Notes under the pieces: model-generated | Seen by the model: the letters and a program-made list of their open reading frames with translations, nothing else | Told to the model about the DNA's origin: nothing | Database searches by the model: none | Made by a program: the position numbers and the translations under genes | Part shown: positions 1-12,589 of the stretch, piece after piece | Layout of the letters: each line of letters starts with the position of its first letter | Position numbering within the stretch: the first letter of the stretch is position 1 | DNA from: Dasypus novemcinctus | Taxonomy: Eukaryota > Chordata > Mammalia > Cingulata > Dasypodidae | Direction: 5' to 3' | NCBI RefSeq assembly: GCF_030445035.2 | Contig: NC_080696.1 | Coordinates: 28,533,661-28,597,660, forward strand | DNA length: 64,000 nucleotides

Positions 1-107
1 CCCAAGTCCAGCCGGCCATCAATAAACCATTTTTCCTTCTCAAAATCATTCCTGAGTCCTGGCCTCTCTATACTCAAGTAATTGAACTTCTCTCAAATTC
101 TACAACA
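1..107 (+). repeat. 5' LTR of ERV-A, last 107 bp only
   Basis: The sequence aligns without gaps to 6799-6905. It differs at positions 3, 4, 9 and 10 only, where this copy has CA and the 3' LTR has TG. It contains the AATAAA polyadenylation signal and ends in CTACAACA. About 372 bp of the LTR lie outside the window. Confidence 0.9.
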
Positions 108-111
108 TTTT

Positions 112-129
112 TGGTGACTCCGCCAGGAC
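112..129 (+). other. Candidate primer-binding site of ERV-A
   Basis: Four T residues after the LTR end, an 18-nt stretch begins TGGTGACTCCG. The TGG start is what a tRNA 3' CCA end would pair with. The rest is not the proline type seen in the provirus at 17,715. It is closest to what I recall for tryptophan-primed elements, with about five differences. The primer tRNA is therefore uncertain. Confidence 0.5.
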
Positions 130-345
130 AACAAATGAAGGCCAGAGATGGTAGCATTTTGCTGCCCCTTCCAAATCCCTGAGGAAGCTGGGAGGACTCA
201 GGTGAACCCCAAATCTTGGCGCCCCTGGATTAAATTTAATCCAGAAAAGATGTGGGCTCCACCAGAATCTTCCCGACAAAAATCGAGGGCAATGGAAGGT
301 CTGAAGAGAAAGATTCTGGGAATGAAAAAGAACTCCGAACTTGGA

Positions 346-356
346 AGAAGGTAAGA
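346..356 (+). promoter_or_regulatory. Candidate 5' splice donor in ERV-A leader
   Basis: AAG/GTAAGA with the junction at 350/351 is a near-consensus donor about 240 bp after the LTR, where retroviral leaders commonly carry their major donor. No matching acceptor was identified, so use is unproven. Confidence 0.35.
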
Positions 357-2558
357 CTCCCCGGGTGAGCACAGTCTGGAAGGCCCTAGCTTTAACTGCT
401 AGGAAGGGGAGGCTGATCACCTCCCGAGAGAACCCTAGTAGCCCCAGAAGGCTGGGGGGAAGCCGTTCTCTCTAGGCTTGGGAAAAGGAGAAAAACCGGG
501 GAAAAGCCCTGGTGTTTTGGGTTTGTCTAACTGCATGTTAGAATCTGGTACTGGTCTTATATCCACTAAAGGAGTGGAGTCTCAATTTAATAGGAAGGGC
601 TATTTATAAGTTCAAGTCCTAATGTCCTGGAAATTGGTCTAGATTAAGGAAAACAAAACTTGGTTACAGGAAAATGGATCGGCTTTTCTGGTGGAGCTTG
701 GTCTGGGTGTAAAGTTTAAACAGTGGAAAAGTCTAGCTGAAATCTTTTGTTATGATGCTAATTTGTGAATGAATTTGCTTTATACCAAATGTTAAGTGTT
801 CTGAGGTTTGTGATGGCTGTGGGGGCAGCCATGGTGAAAATAAATATATAAACTTGTGGGTCAGATTAGTGACCTTTGTGCTTCTGTCTGTGTCAGCTCA
901 ATGCTAGTGTTGGAGTTGTGTCCTTATGTAAAGTAGAATTACAGCTTGAGCTGGAGCCCTCCCTTGCCATTGGCAAGGGGGTGAAATGATTCTGGGGCAA
1001 AAGCTGAGGAGTCTGGATGTTTGCAGAGTCTAGATGTTTGTACATGCTCTGCTATCTTGTCTCTGGTCTGGCCCTTTGCCAGGGCTTGGAGGCCATCTGT
1101 GTCCGCACCAAGCACCCAAGTTTGTTGGGAATGTCCCAGTCAGGGTGGCTGGGTTCCTGGGAGTGTTGCCAAATTTGAGTAGGTTCTGTCTGCCCATTTT
1201 GGCTGAAAGCTGGAAAGGGGGGAATGGCTTGCCCTTTCCAGTGAGTCCACCCTTCTATTCATAAGCCGCATTCCTGTTTGTTGTGCACCTGGCTGCCTGG
1301 AAGGGGGGGAAGTGAAGGGGGTGAAAAGCAGAATCAGAATAAATGCAGTAAAGTTCCCTCCTTAGGGTGTCAAAGCCAAAATACGTTTGCTTTCTGCCCA
1401 GGTTCTTAGAAGGTATTGTAGTAACTTTAAGTAAGAGAATGTGTTCTGTGAAGGTAAAATTTGTCTTAAGGGTATAAATAATTATAAAAGTTTTACAAAG
1501 CATTGTTTAAATTAAGGTATTTAAATGGCTAATTGCAGAAAGTCATTATTTAACAAAACTGAATTGATAATAATAATAATAAAAGGCAATTTTATAACAA
1601 ACTTATTCGGCAGCCAATCTCCCCTGCCAACTTGCTTCCAAAAAAACTGTTTCTGGTATTACATGCTACTAAGTATTTAAACTGAAGAAAAGTTCATTAT
1701 TTTAACAAGCTTGTTTAGTATTAATGGCAATTATATGTTGTAAGAAGTTTGCCTGGTAACTTAGTATGTGGGATATATGGAGTGTGTTTTTATTGTTAAG
1801 GAAACAGAAGATGATTTTGTCCTAAGATAAAATGATTGATTATTGGAAAGAGTAGAGTGTGGGACAGAACCTGAATGAATACTGAAAGTGTAGAAGGTTT
1901 GTGGAAGGAAATTTTTTATGATTAAAATTGAGTAAGATCAATATACAAAGAAAATCTTTTATCAATAGCTTCTTGTGCTTTAACCTCATCATTTCCTCAG
2001 TGTTTAAAGAAGAGTCTTACCTCTTTTAAAAGAACATTTATGTTCTAGAAATCAAATCCTGAAAAGTAGCTTTTTATTTCAAACTAACTGCAAGAGATTT
2101 ATTCTTTTACTTTAAAGGAAAAATTAAAGTAATGGTTAAGTTCATTTAATATGTTATAAGTCGAATGAAAGGTATTAAAGGTGTTATAAAATTGATAGGT
2201 TTTTAAAAAAAATTAATAAAAACTGTAACTAAGAGTTAAAATCATTTGTAAATGCATTTATATTATAAAACAGTGGAAAGACAATAACTGAAATTATAGC
2301 TGGGTGAATTTAGCCTGAAACTATTATTTAAGTGTAAATTCTAAACTAACCTTTCCTTTGTTTATGGTTACTTCAAGCCTAACCTCACCCTTTGCCTTTG
2401 CCTATGGTTATTTCATAATTGAAAAGAGCTGGGACATCACTGTCTCCTCTCCTGGTATTAGTAACCCTTTCTCTCATGAATTCAAGTGTAAACTAAATAA
2501 ATGGCTGCCTGATGGAATAAGGTTAAATGACCACTGGAGTTTTATTATCTCCAAAATC

Positions 2559-2583
2559 AAAAAGGGGGGTGGAGGGGGAGAAG
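2559..2583 (+). other. Internal purine tract resembling a PPT
   Basis: An A-run followed by G-rich purine sequence resembles a polypurine tract and sits near the middle of ERV-A. Some retroviruses use a central PPT, but no LTR start follows this one, so it may be simple purine-rich sequence. Confidence 0.2.
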
Positions 2584-3484
2584 TCTCCTGCCTTGACGGT
2601 CAGTGTTCCTAAGAGTGGCAATGCATGAGAGAAAGCAGTCTGTCTCCCTGAGGCTTCAAATAGCCTCAGTAAATATATATAAAATTAATCTTGTTGCTTA
2701 TCCAAAATTCTGCTAATTTCAAAGTAAAATATAAAGTTCTAAAACAAAATGGTGCTAAGGCATTGAGAACATTTTGGTTATTACAGTCCATTAAGTAAGA
2801 AGGAAAATTCTTGTGGTAAACTGCATGGTCATAGTGCAAATAAGAAGAGTTTCAAGAGTCTTTGAAATGTTAGCAGTCACATTTGTTTTGTAAAGATTAG
2901 AAGTTTAAAGTAATTAAAGTTATGTTTTTGTCTCAAACTATTTATATCTGCCTATTTGCTCAAATTGTTGAGGTTAAATATGCAGTTATATAAGTAATAT
3001 GTATTTCTGGACCCCTAATTAATTAAGGTAAACAGTATATAAAATAACACAAATTATAAGTAATATCAATGAGTTGTGTTTGTGTCTAACTCTTTGTGTC
3101 TGCCCATTTTAAAAAAATGCTCAATGTATGTCTTCACACATCAGGATAATATCAAATTAACAAATAAAAATTCTTAAAAGAGCTCTATTCAAATTGTTAA
3201 AAATTAAATATGCAGTTATATTTATAAATATTCTTAAAGCCCAAATTAAACTGAGCAGGATGAAAAAGTCATAGAAATCTGATTATAGAAACAATTGGGA
3301 AAGGGCCTCCTCTTTGCAAGAGCTTTTAAGGCAAGACTAGGTGTGGCAGATTAAACCTATCCACTAGGCTAGGGAATTAAGAATCAGTTTGCCTGGTAAT
3401 TTCCCAGTTTAAACCTTTGTCAGCCATAAAATGCAAAAAAAAACAACAACAACAAAGATTAGGTTAATTTTCACATAAGAAAAA

Positions 3485-3944
3485 TGTTGATGTAACCTGG
3501 TGGCCTGCTGCCTCAGTCTCCCACTCCCGGGTTGGACAGCAGTGGAGACCAGTTTAGGCCAGTCCTATGGACAGTGGAAGGAGGCCCAAGAAGGAGCTAA
3601 CTAAGTTGGTGCCATTTCAGCACTAAATTCTATTCCTTATTTGACAAAGGGGAGCAGGTAAAAACTAAAATGGTTGGATTGTGATAGAAGAAGCAGTTAA
3701 ATCAAACTTCTGCATGGGAAAGTTAAATCTCAGATAAGCTGTAACTTCTGAAGTATCCAATCTATGGAAAAACAGAGGAAGAGCTTGCATGCTAGGCTTA
3801 GGGGTATAAATTGTGTCATTTTTCTTTGTTCGTGGCACCAGCCATTTCTGGCTCTGCACCCCTTCTTGCAAGATTCAGAATAAATTATTTTCTTCTCCAC
3901 AATCGGGTGAGCCTTATTTTCTTCCAGAAGATTTCTTTCCAACA
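3485..3944 (+). repeat. Solo LTR nested in ERV-A
   Basis: A 460-bp block begins TGTTG and ends CAACA, a perfect 5-bp terminal inverted repeat. It holds a TATAAA box at 3805-3810 and an AATAAA signal at 3879-3884, spaced as in an LTR. Four-base flanks are aaaa and aaat, a one-mismatch target duplication. It does not resemble the ERV-A LTR. It is either a later nested insertion or a segment carried by the family; other copies would decide. Confidence 0.6.
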
Positions 3945-6414
3945 AAATAAAGGTAATTAGTGGCTCTATTAACAAATTTCAGTAAGTAAAGGAAAGTCCA
4001 TAAAAACTATGGAGAGATCTTTCCTGGGTTATGATTTAAAAAAATTAAGTAATTGTATAATGTGTTTTAAAACCTGGTAGTCAGTATGCTTTTAAATTAA
4101 TAATTTTCATAACTTAAAGAAAAGAAGTTTCTAGCTTCCTGTAAGGGAAAAAGAGAAAATTCCTTGCATAAACTATTATGGTTTCAATTTTATTTAACTT
4201 GAGTGTAATCTCCCATAGTTAATTTATAAACTAAATTAACACTATGTACGAAATCTTTAGAGTAATGAAAATTGTAAGTTCACATTAGTGAAATTAGGCT
4301 AAAGGAAAAAGATTGTAGATATGCTCTCTTAAATAAAGAGTGAATTTCTTTCATTGGTAATTGTAATTTAGTAAGTTTATTTAAACATGAGGTGGCTAGT
4401 CAATGTGGTTATAGTCAATTATAAAGAGTTTGTAAAACATCTTCCAAACTGAAAATGTTTAAATAGTTCTAGTTTTAGAAGTCATTGTTAACTAAAAAAA
4501 CTTAGATTGGTATTGGTAGCAGAAATAACTTCATGATAATAAACCTGTCTGAAGGCCACTGCAAAGTACACATTTAAGTAAATGGTAATAAAAAGTTGTC
4601 TTGATTCTATTGGAAATATTCTGTTTTCATTCTAACAATGAAAAATAATATTTTTCCTCTATTACTAAAGTAAAGTACCTACTGTTATCTTCATAGTAAA
4701 ATTGTGTAAGTAAACAGTCATTTGATATATGTGTTGCATTAAGTTGTTTAAAATATATATAAAAACAAGGAATAAACTTTAACATTGTCAAACTCTTGTG
4801 CATTCAAACCAGGCCTTGAATACATTACAGGTGGCCTCTCCATGTGAGTTATTGGCTAGGCTGGTCACTGACCCCTCAATTAAAATATGTGCTATATCAG
4901 TCTCTGGTTCTGCTCCTGAAGTTGATGGAAACTATATTGCAGTTTCAAGCTCCTGCAGCAGCCAATAATGACTCGGTATGGCCAAGTGTACAATGGATAT
5001 CGCCTCCAGACTGGCACTGTTCCATAGTGCCAGAGAGCACTATGCTCCAGGCTGGTAGAATACTGGAAAATCTCTCTAAGATGAAGGATGCTGCAACTTG
5101 CTCACTGCGTTGAAGAACATGCTAAGTGGAGCCATGATACCAGGATACTGTAAGTGAAACTTAAACACAATTGGCATTATGGCCTGCTCTCATGGAGAGA
5201 TAACATGTAAGGTATTACAACCCTGAAACTCAAAACTAATAATTGCAACTCTGAATCCTTATGCATTAAGTAATACATTAGTTAATATTAAGTGCTGTAC
5301 TTTTATCCTGTACTAAATATATGCCTAATAATTGTAATGTTATCTTTTCTATTTTGGATCAAGTGCAAAAGTATATTAGACATGTTAAATTCCTGGTAAA
5401 ATCATTTTCTAAACAGTTAATAACATGTCTGTAGAATAAGGTGGCAGTCTCAGCCAGTCTCAGTCAACTTCTATATTCTACTGTACTCTGCTGTGTAGCA
5501 AAGGTGAGGCTTGCTTGCTGATGTTGAGTCACCTATTGAACAAGTCAAAATTGCTAAAAATTGTACAATTAAAACCAAGGTGTAAAAAAAAAAAAACATT
5601 TATTCTGTAATTCTAATCACTCCACAGGTGAAAACCAAGAGAATTTCCAACTTAGTGTTCTAATCCTGAATGAAGCCAGCTGCCCAAAGAGTGCCAGTTG
5701 ACCAGGAGCATCTGACAGAGTGAATGAGTGCCAGTCATTGAACAGCTTGGAATGTGTCTTCAGACAAAGCTAAGTGTCTGTTGCAATTTTTCTCTAAAGA
5801 TAAATAACTTAAAAAAAAAAAAGAATATATATGCTGTTCCCACCAGCTTTTAAGAAGGAGTGCCATCTTTATAGGCACCTAACCTTGTCTACCTCTGTAA
5901 TCCAATGTCCTCTTTTAAAAATGGGTATTCCAAATTTTTAATTAAGTTTGTTTCTTTCAGAGTGAACATCTTATTAACCATATGAAAACTTCATCCAACT
6001 TCGTACAGAATGCCAGATCCATCTTCCTCCAGTTAGAATAAATTAATAAGAGTTTTACACCTTATTAGGCAATGACTACAGCCCATGGCCAGCAGGAAGC
6101 AGTTACAGAAAAGAGATCATCTCCCTTCAGCACCCCTTTTAAATTAAAGGTGTAAACTCTTTAAGAGTAAAATAAAAGTAATAGATGGATCTGGAACCTG
6201 ACTGGAAATCCACATGAGTGCCAGTGGCAGCAGAATAACTGCGGGAGGCCCCTGCCCAAGATTCTGCTGTCCAGAATGAAAAGTTCTAAACTTCTAAAAT
6301 CAGTCCTGGGTGCTGTACTAAAGACTGATAAATAATCAATCAAAACAACAAAGAGCCATCCACCTCATAACTCCAACAATAATTATGCCAAAGCTTAGCA
6401 AGTTAAACTTTGGC

Positions 6415-6426
6415 AAAAGGGGGGAA
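6415..6426 (+). other. Polypurine tract of ERV-A
   Basis: AAAAGGGGGGAA directly abuts the TG that opens the 3' LTR at 6427, the standard arrangement for plus-strand priming. The preceding sequence (about 6387-6400, ATGCCAAAGCTTA) is shared with the region upstream of the PPT in the provirus at 26.4 kb. Confidence 0.85.
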
Positions 6427-6905
6427 TGATGTGGGCTGTGGGTGGAAGTCTCTTTGTCTCTTCAGAGATAACCTAAGCTGAAGGCTGTGGGTGTGGAATG
6501 GTAAGAGGCTGCAGTCCTGCCCTTAGGGACAATGGCAACAGGCTCCAGTCCCAGGAAACAGTTTAACAATGCAAGGGCTATAAACTTTAAGTATTTAGGG
6601 GAAATGCAAAAACCAAATATGCTAAAAGCTTATCTAGAATATCTGGAGTCCATGCTAAAAGCTTACCTAAGATGTGGAAGATATATATGCTAATTGAAGC
6701 CTATTGAGAACTGAAACAAAGGGACCATTTGGCCTTTCCTCTCTGTATAAAAGACGTTTGAAAATCTTGTTCAGGGCTCGGGATTCAAACAGAAAGTTCC
6801 TGAGTCTGGCCGGCCATCAATAAACCATTTTTCCTTCTCAAAATCATTCCTGAGTCCTGGCCTCTCTATACTCAAGTAATTGAACTTCTCTCAAATTCTA
6901 CAACA
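6427..6905 (+). repeat. 3' LTR of ERV-A, complete
   Basis: The 479-bp LTR starts TGATGTGGG and ends ACAACA. It holds TATAAAA at 6746-6752 and AATAAA at 6819-6824, defining U3, R and U5. Truncated kin lie at 30,300-30,606. The flank after 6905 cannot be checked for a target duplication because the 5' flank is outside the window. Confidence 0.9.
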
Positions 6906-7429
6906 AAACTGAGAAGTATTTTATTATCTGTAAGCAACTGCTTCATTTCTGGCTACATACAAGAGAATAGACAAGATGTGTGTGTACATTGCCAAATGCT
7001 GCTGCTTTTGTTTAAAAAGATAAGAGTATCTAAGAGGTTAAGTAAAACAGAAGAGCTCTAATCTTCTTCCCTTTTAGTTAGCAGAGACAACAAGCATGTC
7101 TCTCAAGGCATCAAAGCAGAATACTCTGATCCATATGGGTTCTCAGGAGGTTGGGGGGCCTCCATACTTAGCTTCCCAGCCCCAGTGGCCTCCCACTATC
7201 AAGAGGACAGATGGGAAGAGGGGGGGAGCATGGCTATTAGCAACCATTGTTCCTTTTGTTTGGGGCTTGTGTTGCCCTGCGTGACTGGAAGGGGGATGGA
7301 GCAAGAAGCTGAGCCTTTTTCTGGTCAGAGCCTCTGACTCAGGTTCTGATGCTTTTGCCTCAAGGGATCTCCTATTCCCAACCTAATGTGTTGGAATACA
7401 ATAGTGGTGTGAAATTGACACGCAGGCTT
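6906..7429 (+). other. Unassigned spacer
   Basis: No gene or repeat was recognised. A weak G-rich stretch lies at 7150-7290. The last ~100 bp may include more of the 5' untranslated part of the MDM2 retrocopy, but I could match only from about 7430. Confidence 0.4.
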
Positions 7430-7534
7430 CCATGTGCCCCATGAACAGAACTGGGGAGCCTCAAAAGATCCCACTGTAGGCATGAAAAACCCTGCATGGC
7501 AAATGTGCAATATCAACAATTATCTATCTACTGA

Positions 7535-7645
<111 letters not shown>

Positions 7646-7684
7646 TGAAAGATATTATATTTTATCTTGGCCACTATATTATGA

Positions 7685-8298
<614 letters not shown>

Positions 8299-8338
8299 AG
8301 ATGGCAGCCATCAAAGGGACCCTGTGCAAGAAGTGTAG

Positions 8339-8497
<159 letters not shown>

Positions 8498-8503
8498 TAA
8501 TAA

Positions 8504-8975
<472 letters not shown>

Positions 8976-9084
8976 TAGAGGAAAAGAATAAAATCACACA
9001 AGCCTCCCAATCCCAAGAAAATGAGGGCTATTCTCAGCCATCAATTTCTAGTAGCAACATTTATACCAGTAAGAAGATGTCAGC

Positions 9085-9625
9085 CATCTGCCCATTGGGA
9101 TTTAAGCTCCCTATCAAGTAGAAGCAGTGGGATCACCATCCTGAAATTCTCAAGACTGGGGAGTGAACAATGGACTAAAGTAGACTTACTATTATTCTAT
9201 TATAGACAATATTATTCTAGCAATGGAAGAACTTTTATCATTGATGTAAAGGTAGTGGCCACCAGAGGTTCTGAGGTGAGGGAGAGGGAAGAATAGATAT
9301 AATATGGGGACATTTGGGGCATTGGAATTGTCCTGCATGACATTGCAATGACAGGTATAGGCCATTACATTTGGTCATAACCTATAAAATTGGTTAAGGC
9401 AGAGTATAAGCTATAATAGAAACTATAGTACATTATTAATAACAATGCTTCAATATGTGTTTATCAACTGTAGCAAATTTACCACACTAATGAAAGATGT
9501 TAATGTGGGAAAGTGTGGGAGGTTTAGGGTGAGGGGTTGGGGAATATGGGAATTCCCTATATTTTTTATTGAACATTTATATAATCTAAACCTTCTTTAA
9601 AAATTAAAAAAAAATTAAAGCTGTC
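9085..9625 (+). mobile_element. L1-type 3' UTR fragment inside MDM2 retrocopy
   Basis: MDM2 similarity stops near 9085 and resumes near 9626. The intervening ~540 bp ends in an A-rich tail and resembles other copies in the window (27,380-27,460 and 56,340-56,420). I take it as a xenarthran L1 3' end. The target duplication is unclear. Confidence 0.6.
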
Positions 9626-9708
9626 TGAGAGTTTGAGAGGAATGAAACACAAGATAAAGAAAAATGCATGGAATCTAGTTTCCATCTTTGTGCCATTGAA
9701 CCTTGTGA

Positions 9709-9828
<120 letters not shown>

Positions 9829-9926
9829 TAGTTCAAATGATTATGCTAACTTATTTCTCCTAGTTGACTTGTTTGTAAGAGTAGAATTATATATTTCTAA
9901 CTATGTAACCCTAAAAACTCAGATAG

Positions 9927-10353
9927 TTATTTTAGCAACATTAAATTTATTTTTATGTTTTTATACATATTGAAGTGTAAAAGTATCTCAGTCCATGTAG
10001 AATTCTTCTCCTTAATGTAATTTACCTACTTGGGGAGGGGATATGGTTTAGTGAATATTCATTTCATTTTAGGAAAATTTCACTTCTCTTTATAGTTCAT
10101 ATTTGGGTTTTAATGTAATTTGAATTGGCTATATAGCTGGTTATTTTGGCAACATTAACTTTATTTTTATGTTTTCATACATATTGAAGCTTAAAAGTAT
10201 CTCAGTTCATATAGAATTCTTCTCCTTAATATAATTTACCTACTTGGGGAGGGGATGGGTTTAGTGAATATTCACTTAATTTTAAGAAAATTTCACTTCT
10301 GTTTATAGTTCATGTTTGGGTTTTAATGTAATTTGAATTGGTTATATAGCTGG
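9927..10353 (+). repeat. 214-bp tandem duplication in MDM2 3' UTR remnant
   Basis: Copy one (9927-10140) and copy two (10141-10353) are head to tail and differ at a modest number of positions, about 7-8% by eye. Both end TATATAGCTGG. The sequence matches the start of the MDM2 3' untranslated region. Confidence 0.9.
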
Positions 10354-10590
10354 TTTTTTAACTCTATCCTTCATATTTTAATTCATTTCTACCTTCACTT
10401 AAATAAAAATATCTGATTTTTCAAAATATAAGTAGGGTATTCACATATACATTCATATATACATTATTTAGTACATTTCTTTTAAGGAGATAAATTTTGT
10501 GAGAGAGATTTATTATTTAAATTTTAGATACTCTTAAATCTTCTCATCCTTACTCTGCTCTTTCAGAGTCTCTTAAAATATTCTTTACAG

Positions 10591-10991
10591 GGAAGCAGAC
10601 TTGGCCCAGTGACTAGGGTGTCTGTCTACCACATGGGAGGTCCACAGTTCAAACCCCGGCCTCCTTGACCTGTGTGGAGCTGGCCCACGTGCAGTGCTGA
10701 TGTGCACAAGGAGTGCCGTGCCACACAGGAGTGTCCCCTGTGTAGGGGAGCCCCATGTGCAAAGAGTGTGCCCCGTAAGGAGAGCTGCCCAGCATGAAAG
10801 AACGTGCAGCCTGCCCAGGGATGGCACCACACACATGGAGAGCTGATGCAGCAAGATGATGCAAAAGAGACACAGATTCCCAAGCCACTGACAACAGAAG
10901 CCGACAAAAACAAGAACACAGCAAATGGACACAGAGAACAAATGACTAGGGGTGGGGGGCAGGAAGGGCAGAGAAAAAAAATCTTTAAAAG
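10591..10991 (+). mobile_element. DAS-type SINE 2
   Basis: Same tRNA-like head and body as SINE 1. A perfect 13-bp target duplication, ATATTCTTTACAG, lies at 10578-10590 and 10992-11004. It sits at or just beyond the end of the MDM2 retrocopy. Confidence 0.94.
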
Positions 10992-11004
10992 ATATTCTTT
11001 ACAG

Positions 11005-11689
11005 ATAAATAGAAAGTGGTAGTTATATTCTCTGCTACTGAAGTAAAAAATGTACCACTTGTTCTCCAGGTATAGGTGGTGATGATGTTGTCCATTGAGA
11101 GTCTTTCAGAAGAGCCAATACAACTTTTTTAAAGCTCTGCAGTAAAATGCGGAGTTGTCCTGGGAGGTCCAATGTGACATACATTTTCAGGGTTTGGTGG
11201 GAACTGTTTGTTTCTCTCAAGTGAAAAACAGTTTAATTCACTTTGAAGTGTCTTCTTAGACAGGATTACACAGTCTCTATTAATTGCCTAGACATCAGAA
11301 CTTTGCTTAAGACCAGTTTCAGAAACAAGTGAATTCAGAAAGATTAATTCATAATTAGTTAAAAGGAAGAACTGCTCATTTTTTAAAAAATAGCTGGAAA
11401 GGTCGACATTTCTCTAAATTATCCAGAAAATATACATCACTTCCTTCAAGAATTACAGGGTCATGGGATTCTAATATTGCTGTCAAACTGCACAGATTAA
11501 CTTATTGATTTATATATATGTATGAGTCCTTCAGCAAAATAGTATGAATAAACAAACCTTTAGATAAGTGGAGTTGAGTTTTAATTTAAAGTTCCAGTGT
11601 TTTGCTTCTGGTTATGACAGGTGGAGGGCAATAAAATAAACTGAACTATGAGTTTAGAACAGAACTGAGGGACAATTTTAAACAGCAAC
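11005..11689 (+). other. Unassigned spacer
   Basis: AT-rich single-copy-looking sequence with no open frame above 61 codons and no recognised repeat. It could be more MDM2 3' untranslated sequence or the original flank; I could not tell. Confidence 0.4.
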
Positions 11690-11695
11690 ATAGTG

Positions 11696-12136
11696 TGTGG
11701 GAAGCTGCCTCTGGCACAGGTGTTTTATTGGCCATCTTGTTGCTAAGCGCTATTTTTAGATACTAACCCGGTTAAGTTTCCATTTCCCCACCCTCGCTGA
11801 AGCAATTAAGTTTCTATTCTTACACCACTCCCCCAGGCTCCAATTGGGCACTCCCTAAAGAGCAGGAAAGTCTTTCCGCTGACATTGCCAAATAACCATC
11901 TGCACATGCGTGTGGCATGAGAATCAAAATCTAGTTAACCAATCATTTACTGACACATGTGTTGTCATCAGTATGTACCACCTCATTCATCCCTGGCTAT
12001 AAATACCCCTGATTGACCCTCAATAAATGAGACTTGATCAGAATCCTGTCTTGCCTCCATTCTTTGTGTCTCTTGTCCCTTTTCATTCCCAATCCCTCCT
12101 TCAGGTCATGGTTCTACTGATCCGCGGGTCGGGTCA
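11696..12136 (+). repeat. Solo LTR, beta-type (ERVK-like)
   Basis: The 441-bp LTR starts TGTGGGAAG and ends GGGTCA, with a TATAAATA box at 11999-12006 and AATAAA at 12022-12027. A perfect 6-bp target duplication ATAGTG lies at 11690-11695 and 12137-12142. Six-base duplications are typical of class II (beta-type) ERVs. With no internal region, it reads as a solo LTR left by LTR-LTR recombination. Its promoter points toward the CDK2AP1 retrocopy 1 kb downstream. Confidence 0.85.
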
Positions 12137-12589
12137 ATAGTGTGTCTGTTATTAGCAGTAGATTGTTATAGATAGACTTCATAAAAACAATAAACACATC
12201 CACATATGACTTACCCATATATATGCATGTAAATATAAAACAAATGGCTGAAGGTATTGGTAATTAAGCCAAAGCTATTCTCAAATACAGTAAAGCTTAA
12301 TTAATTTTTAATTTATGATACCTCCAGCTAGAGCTAAACAGAATACATCCTTTCTTAGAATAGTTAGTATAAATGAGATAATTTAATATACATTCAGAGT
12401 ATATCTTTGCAGTGATTATGCTGCTTACAATGCAAAACTGAGCAAATGGAATCTCATTCTAAATGCCTAAATGGATTATTAATGTGGTCTTGATTACCTA
12501 AATTTTAAAGCATGGTGTAAAATATTATTGATTGATTTACAAAGAAACAACTTATTAAGTGATTTTAAATATTTAAAAAGCAATGCTAT

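Larger units (their letters stand above)
1..6905 (+). mobile_element. Non-autonomous LTR retroelement (ERV-A), 5' LTR cut by window edge
   Basis: Seen: the last 107 bp of an LTR at the window start recurs at 6799-6905, where the full 479-bp LTR ends. A primer-binding-like site follows the first LTR and a polypurine tract (PPT) precedes the second, so this is one element. Its ~6.3-kb interior is AT-rich. The longest open frames are below 110 codons and show no CCHC knuckle, DTG protease, YxDD polymerase, integrase zinc motif or envelope transmembrane block. Apart from a nested LTR at 3485-3944, nothing inside is recognisable. Known: large LTR elements lacking genes move with proteins from related proviruses. 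Inferred: a young non-autonomous family, because the LTR pair differs only at two CpG sites. Its leader (about 140-260) and its PPT-proximal sequence resemble those of the provirus at 16,835-26,871. A decayed autonomous element is less likely given the LTR identity. Confidence 0.72.

Noticed and set aside
4844..5113. 89-codon frame in ERV-A as an envelope or gag piece
   Set aside because: No motif supports this; length is within chance for the interior.
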